The notes below the pieces were generated by a model, which saw only the letters and a program-made list of their open reading frames with translations, made no database searches and had not been told where the DNA came from. The translations under genes and the position numbers were made by a program. From NCBI GenBank assembly GCA_029863245.1, contig JAOTVV010000007.1, positions 62,001 through 126,000 of the forward strand: a stretch of DNA of 64,000 nt, read 5' to 3'. Shown here one piece after another: positions 59,828 through 64,000 of this stretch. How positions within the stretch are numbered: position 1 is the stretch's first letter; every line of letters starts with the position of its first letter. This DNA comes from Gemmatimonadota bacterium. Lineage in GTDB: Bacteria > Gemmatimonadota > Gemmatimonadetes > Gemmatimonadales > GWC2-71-9.

Positions 59828-60540
59828 GCCCCCTTCGTAGACGGCCTTCGGGTATCCGACTCCACGGCACCGTCCACCAATCGAATCAGGCGCCGAGCCC
59901 GTTCCATGAGCCGCTGGTCGTGGGTGGCGAAGACGAAGGTCGTGCCAAGGTCTTCGTTCAGCGTGGTCATCACGTCGAGAAGCGCAATACTCGAGGCGCT
60001 GTCGAGATTGGCCGTCGGCTCATCAGCCAACACGAGCGCGGGTTCACCAACCACGGCGCGGGCGACCGCCACCCGTTGCTGCTGCCCGCCCGAGAGCTTG
60101 GAGGGCCGCCGATCTTCGAGACCGCCGATGCCAATGCGCTGAAATAGCTCCTGCACTTTGCGCTTTCGCTCCTCCGCTGGGACCCCGCGGAGGAGGAGGG
60201 AGAACTCGGCATTCTCGAGTGCCGTCAACACAGGCAGGAGGTTGTACGCCTGGAACACGAACCCCACCCGCTCCAGTCGAAGTCGAGCGCGCTGCCGTTC
60301 CTTCATGGCGGTCAGCTCTTGACCGTCGATCCACACCGCCCCGCGAGTGGGCGCGGTGAGCCCGCCGAGCAGGTTCAGCAGGGTCGTCTTGCCCGACCCG
60401 GACGGACCGGCTAACACCACGAATTCGCCGCGCTGGATTTCCAGCGAAACGTCGCGCACCGCGTCGACGGCAATACCGTCGTGCTCGAACACCTTCCAGA
60501 CCCGATCGGTCCGGACCGCCACAACTCGCTGTTCGCTCAT
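59824..60540 (-). CDS. ABC transporter ATPase, LolD/MacB type
   Basis: A 238 aa ATPase with Walker A (LAGPSGSGKTTLLNLLGG), Q-loop (VGFVFQAYNLLPVLTALEN), signature (KLSGGQQQRVAVARAVV) and Walker B (ALVLADEPTANLDSASS), and the switch His in FVFATHDQRL. This is the class that powers FtsX-domain permeases by mechanotransmission. It lies between the outer-membrane barrel gene and two permease genes, with 4-nt overlaps on both sides. Confidence 0.92.
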   Translation of the reverse strand: MSEQRVVAVRTDRVWKVFEHDGIAVDAVRDVSLEIQRGEFVVLAGPSGSGKTTLLNLLGGLTAPTRGAVWIDGQELTAMKERQRARLRLERVGFVFQAYNLLPVLTALENAEFSLLLRGVPAEERKRKVQELFQRIGIGGLEDRRPSKLSGGQQQRVAVARAVVGEPALVLADEPTANLDSASSIALLDVMTTLNEDLGTTFVFATHDQRLMERARRLIRLVDGAVESDTRRPSTKGA

Positions 60541-61805
60541 GCCTCGAACTTCATCGCCTCGGCGACGTCGATCCGCGTCGCGCGGTAGGCAGGATAGAGG
60601 GACGCCAACACCCCGATCACGACAATCGAGCCCAGGCTCTGGAACACCTGGACCATACGAAAGATCGGGACGATCACGGGCTCGAGGAGAATGCCGGAGA
60701 TGGTGAACTCGCTGTCGAGCAGCCCCGAGTAGTCGAGCCCGTTGCGAAAGAAGACCCATGTGAACGCGAAGCCGACCACCATGCCAAGCAGCCCGCTCAC
60801 GAGCGTGAGCAGCACACCCTCGCCAAACACCACGCCCGCGGTCTCGCCCTTCGTGAGCCCAAGGGCCCGGAGCACGCCGAACTCCCGGGTGCGGTAGAGC
60901 ACCGACATGAGGACGGTGTTCACGATGGCAAGCCCTACGATCACGAACAGGATCAGGTGGAACAAATAGTCGCCGTAATCGTCGATGCGGATGGCGGCGT
61001 CCAGCTCGGGCATGGCCTCGCGCCACCCCAGCGCCGCGACCTCGGAGGCATCCTCGGCCAATGCGGCGTCGAGGTCGTCGAGCACCGCGGGCATGTCCCA
61101 GCCCGACGCCACGAGCACGGCGAGGGTGGTGACGGCACCACCCACCTGCAGCCACTCCTGTGCGGTGCGGAGGGGAATGTGGACGATCCCCTCATCGGCC
61201 TCGGGAAGGCCGGTACGAAAGATGCCCACCACCCGGACGAACTGCCCGGCGATCTCACCGGTTGCGTCCTGCCCCGTGAGCACGAGGCGGGAGTCCAGCT
61301 CCAGATCCAACCGTTCGGCGAGCCGCTGACCCACGAACGCGTGCAGGCGATCGCCGTCCTCGAGGTAGCGACCCTCGACGACCCGATCGCCCAGCTTGGA
61401 GAATCCCGCCTCGATCTCGGGATCCACTCCGGTCACGAACACCGGGATGGCCCCCGTGGCGGAGTTGGCGAGCCCCTGGATTTCCAAGCGCGGGGCCACC
61501 GCCGTCACGCGCGCGGCGATGTCCGGCTCGGCAAGCGCGCGTTCGGCCAATGCCAGTGCTCTTGGCGTGAGCCGGTCATCCAAATGACGGCTCTGCTGGA
61601 ACCGAGGGTGCTGGATGGCGATGTGACCTTTCCCGAGGCGAACGCCCTGGTCGATCCAGTCCTCGTGCGCCCCGTCTCCCAACGCTCGCGAGAAGACGAG
61701 CACCGCAACGCCCAGAACCATGGCCGACGCCGTGAGGATGCTCCGTCGCGTCTGCCGACGCACGTTGCGGAGCGCGAGACGCGCGAGGAGCTTGGCGCGG
61801 CGCAT
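60537..61805 (-). CDS. FtsX-domain ABC permease A
   Basis: A 422 aa LolC/LolE-like permease: first helix TRRSILTASAMVLGVAVLVFS, a periplasmic domain at about 45-270 and three further helices (LILFVIVGLAIVNTVLMSV, RTREFGVLRALGLTKGE). It pairs with the next gene as a heterodimer on the shared ATPase. The ATG at 61805 overlaps the stop of permease B (TGATG). A longer frame upstream lies within permease B and is not used. Confidence 0.88.
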   Translation of the reverse strand: MRRAKLLARLALRNVRRQTRRSILTASAMVLGVAVLVFSRALGDGAHEDWIDQGVRLGKGHIAIQHPRFQQSRHLDDRLTPRALALAERALAEPDIAARVTAVAPRLEIQGLANSATGAIPVFVTGVDPEIEAGFSKLGDRVVEGRYLEDGDRLHAFVGQRLAERLDLELDSRLVLTGQDATGEIAGQFVRVVGIFRTGLPEADEGIVHIPLRTAQEWLQVGGAVTTLAVLVASGWDMPAVLDDLDAALAEDASEVAALGWREAMPELDAAIRIDDYGDYLFHLILFVIVGLAIVNTVLMSVLYRTREFGVLRALGLTKGETAGVVFGEGVLLTLVSGLLGMVVGFAFTWVFFRNGLDYSGLLDSEFTISGILLEPVIVPIFRMVQVFQSLGSIVVIGVLASLYPAYRATRIDVAEAMKFEA

Positions 61806-63064
61806 CAGCGACCCGACAACGTGTCTGCCGGAGGCACCCGCGCGGCCCGCATTGCGGGATAGAGCGCGGCGAGCGCAGCCGTGGCGAAGAGTGCCAGCGC
61901 CGACTGCACGGCCATGCTCCAGGGGTATTCGACCCGGAGGACCGGTCGCACGAGTGCGCCGGCCATCGTGAAGTCGCCGACGAGCCAACTCAGATCGGGG
62001 GGCGCGTTGTGCCACCACACCAGGACCGGCCCCGTAACGGCCGCACCGACGAGAAGACCGATCGCGCCGAGCGCGATCGCCTCAACGACGACCGACCACA
62101 CGATCCCCCGCGGGGCCGCCCCCAGTGCAAGGAGGAGAGCGAACTCGTGGCGTCGCTCGAACGTGGCCATGAGCATCGTGTTGGCGACGCCGAAAATCGC
62201 CATGCCAAACACGATGACGAGCAGGACCCACTGGAATGACTGACTGAGCTGGGCGTATTCGACCAATTCCGGCCGGAGGTCGGTCCACGACTCCACAGCG
62301 AGCGCCCCGTCGGTGGCCCCCAGTGCCGAGTGCAGTCGGGTGGCCGCTGCGGGTGCATCCCATGGATCTGGGACAGCCGCCGCGATCTCGTGCACTCGAC
62401 CGGGATCGAGCACCATCAGCGCCTGAAGCGCGTCGATGGGGAGCAACGCAAAGGTGCGGTCGAGATCGGCGAGTCCCGAGGTGAATACGCCGCTCACGAC
62501 GAACAGGTCGTTTCCCAACGATCCGTCTACTGCCGGAGCGACTACGACGACTTCGGCCCCGGGCTCGACGCCCAGAATCCGGGCCATCTCGACGCCAACC
62601 AGTATCTCGTTGGTGCCACGTGCGGGCGGGCGTCCGCTGCTGAGCGCGTCCATCAGACGCGATACCCGCGGCTCCAGCTCGGGGTCGATCCCGAGAAACG
62701 CGGCGGCGGTGGTCGCATTCCCGAAACTCACGAGACCGCCCCCGTACACCCGCGGGGCCGCACCCTCCACGGCGGGGTCAGCCGTCACTCCCGCGATGAT
62801 GGCGGTCACGTCGGTACCGTCCGGTCCGCCGATCGTCTCGTAGACGTTGCGGTCAGGCAAGTATGCGGCGCTGTGAACCTGGAGTTGTCCGGAGAGGATC
62901 CCCGTCCCGTTGTTGATCATCTCCACGACCACACCATCCCACCACCCCACCAACAGCACGACGGAGAAGTAGCCGACCGCCAGGGCTGCAATCGTGATGA
63001 GACTCCGCCGCCGGTTCCGCCCTAGATTCCGCCACCCAATCCGCCACCACGGCCGTGCCGCCAT
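61805..63064 (-). CDS. FtsX-domain ABC permease B
   Basis: A 419 aa permease of the same type: RRRSLITIAALAVGYFSVVLL as helix 1, a periplasmic domain, then VLLVIVFGMAIFGVANTMLM and RRHEFALLLALGAAPRGIV. It is only distantly similar to permease A. Its ATG overlaps the stop of the LolA-like gene (TGATG), so the whole unit is translationally linked. Confidence 0.88.
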   Translation of the reverse strand: MAARPWWRIGWRNLGRNRRRSLITIAALAVGYFSVVLLVGWWDGVVVEMINNGTGILSGQLQVHSAAYLPDRNVYETIGGPDGTDVTAIIAGVTADPAVEGAAPRVYGGGLVSFGNATTAAAFLGIDPELEPRVSRLMDALSSGRPPARGTNEILVGVEMARILGVEPGAEVVVVAPAVDGSLGNDLFVVSGVFTSGLADLDRTFALLPIDALQALMVLDPGRVHEIAAAVPDPWDAPAAATRLHSALGATDGALAVESWTDLRPELVEYAQLSQSFQWVLLVIVFGMAIFGVANTMLMATFERRHEFALLLALGAAPRGIVWSVVVEAIALGAIGLLVGAAVTGPVLVWWHNAPPDLSWLVGDFTMAGALVRPVLRVEYPWSMAVQSALALFATAALAALYPAMRAARVPPADTLSGR

Positions 63065-63870
63065 CAGTCGGAGCCGCGATCGCTCTGGAGTCGACGGAGT
63101 GAGAAGAACGATGCGTCGAGGGCGATGTCGAACTCGAGATCGAGGTAGGTGATGGTCGTGCTCTCGGTCGGCTTGTCGGCCGGACGGATGACCATCCGCG
63201 CGGGCACGAGGCGTCCCCCCATGGACCGGAAGTCTTCGAACGTGATGCTCCGGGCCAGCTCGCCACGATCGTCGTAGTACCGCGCCCACACGGGCATGAG
63301 GTCACCCTGCCGGACCTGCTCCTCGATGCGACCCCAGACGACCGCCGCCTCGGGCTTTGGTGTGAGCACGAACTCCCAGACCTCGACACCATTACGCGCG
63401 CCCTCGTACCCGATCTCGATGTCGTAATCCTCGATGATGCGACTCTCCTTCACGAGGTCGTCGTTCGTGAAGTGTGATCCCATCCACGAGGCACCCATGA
63501 GGGATGCCGGCAGCTTGATGGTACGGTCCACCCGGGGGAGATAGTTCCACATGTCCTCGCCGGACTTGAGCGTCGCGGTTCCGGCGTCCTTCGGTGGAGC
63601 GAGGAGACGGATGAGCGCATACTCGGTGCCGAGCGACCAGATTCGCATCTGCATGCTGCGGCTCCAGTGCGCGGTGACGACGTCCATCCGCATGGTCCCG
63701 CGACTGGACCGACCACGCAGCAGACGGTCCACCCGATCGACAATCTCGCGCGCGTCGGTTTGGGCGCTGAGCTGGGAAGGAAGCAGGAAAAGGACGAGCG
63801 TGAGGAGCGCGTACGGCGCCAGTCGCCGGAGCCAGGACACTCGTGACACGCGAACGGCGATGGGATACAC
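63064..63870 (-). CDS. LolA-like outer-membrane lipoprotein-sorting protein
   Basis: A 268 aa periplasmic protein. The signal peptide (RLAPYALLTLVLFLLPSQLSA) is followed by a LolA/VioE-like half-barrel domain (IVDRVDRLLRGRSSRGTMRM, LLAPPKDAGTATLKSGEDMWNYLP, LMGASWMGSHFTNDDLVKESR). Proteins of this type in ABC operons are annotated outer-membrane lipoprotein-sorting protein and may carry a lipid or lipoprotein. A GTG at 63870 is chosen because GGGAGGTC stands 5 nt upstream; an ATG 12 codons earlier lacks such a site. It is the first gene of the five-gene export unit. Confidence 0.78.
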   Translation of the reverse strand: MYPIAVRVSRVSWLRRLAPYALLTLVLFLLPSQLSAQTDAREIVDRVDRLLRGRSSRGTMRMDVVTAHWSRSMQMRIWSLGTEYALIRLLAPPKDAGTATLKSGEDMWNYLPRVDRTIKLPASLMGASWMGSHFTNDDLVKESRIIEDYDIEIGYEGARNGVEVWEFVLTPKPEAAVVWGRIEEQVRQGDLMPVWARYYDDRGELARSITFEDFRSMGGRLVPARMVIRPADKPTESTTITYLDLEFDIALDASFFSLRRLQSDRGSD

Positions 63871-64000
63871 ATCGACCTCCCAGTAATCACACCCGCCGCA
63901 CGCCATTCCCGGACCGCCGTGTGGGCCACCTTGGGAGCCTCAACAACTGGCCTGCGTCCGGCGTATACCAATATATGTCGCCGTACCCAGGCTCTGAACC

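Overview
The window is GC-rich bacterial DNA, very probably from a member of the Gemmatimonadota or a close relative, seen as a cultured or metagenomic contig. The reasons are the DUF5916 outer-membrane family, the DUF5117/DUF4953-type zinc metalloprotease, a DUF4097 repeat protein, secreted class C beta-lactamase-fold hydrolases, and a carotenoid operon of the LitR-crtI-crtB-crtE-cruF kind. Genes are packed tightly, with many 4-nt ATGA or GTGA overlaps. I see no tRNA, rRNA, CRISPR array, insertion sequence or prophage.

Region 1 (1-18.5 kb) is central carbon metabolism. A minus-strand run encodes a dehydrogenase-like protein, a cyclic-2,3-diphosphoglycerate-synthetase-like NTPase, a PPi-type phosphofructokinase, an HD-like protein, a MmgE/PrpD dehydratase, aconitase, an isocitrate-dehydrogenase-family enzyme, citrate lyase (a CitD-CitE fusion plus CitF) and an HMG-CoA synthase cut by the window edge. 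On the plus strand lie a YpdA-type reductase, a small CoA-ligase-like protein, a two-polypeptide 2-oxoacid:ferredoxin oxidoreductase and threonine dehydrogenase. Read together, these could run succinyl-CoA to 2-oxoglutarate to isocitrate to citrate to oxaloacetate plus acetate: the citrate-cleaving arm of a reductive TCA cycle, built with CitDEF-type lyase rather than ATP-citrate lyase. Direction and substrates are inferred.

Region 2 (18.5-44.4 kb) is mixed. It holds a receiver-domain/PPDK-N protein, glutamate dehydrogenase, RmuC, a fasciclin lipoprotein, secreted proteases and hydrolases, an MscS channel, an aminotransferase, a membrane-tethered response regulator with an apparent ACG start, a bacilliredoxin, a 7Fe ferredoxin and several small genes. 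Three N-terminal stubs of larger genes are found here: an FeS-type photolyase, an N-acyl-D-amino-acid deacylase and a BtuF-like corrinoid-binding protein.

Region 3 (44.5-55.8 kb) has a periplasmic adaptor with two MacB-like permeases but no ATPase, then an eight-gene carotenoid operon headed by a LitR/CarH-type regulator. That regulator lacks the histidine that ligates B12 cobalt. Its promoter shares an 11-bp-pitch TGTY/TGTC repeat with the promoters of the fasciclin gene and the photolyase stub, suggesting a small light or oxidative-stress regulon.

Region 4 (55.9-63.9 kb) has uridine kinase, signal peptidase I, a secreted NPP-type phosphodiesterase, and a compact export operon: LolA-like periplasmic protein, two FtsX-type permeases, an ABC ATPase and an outer-membrane barrel.
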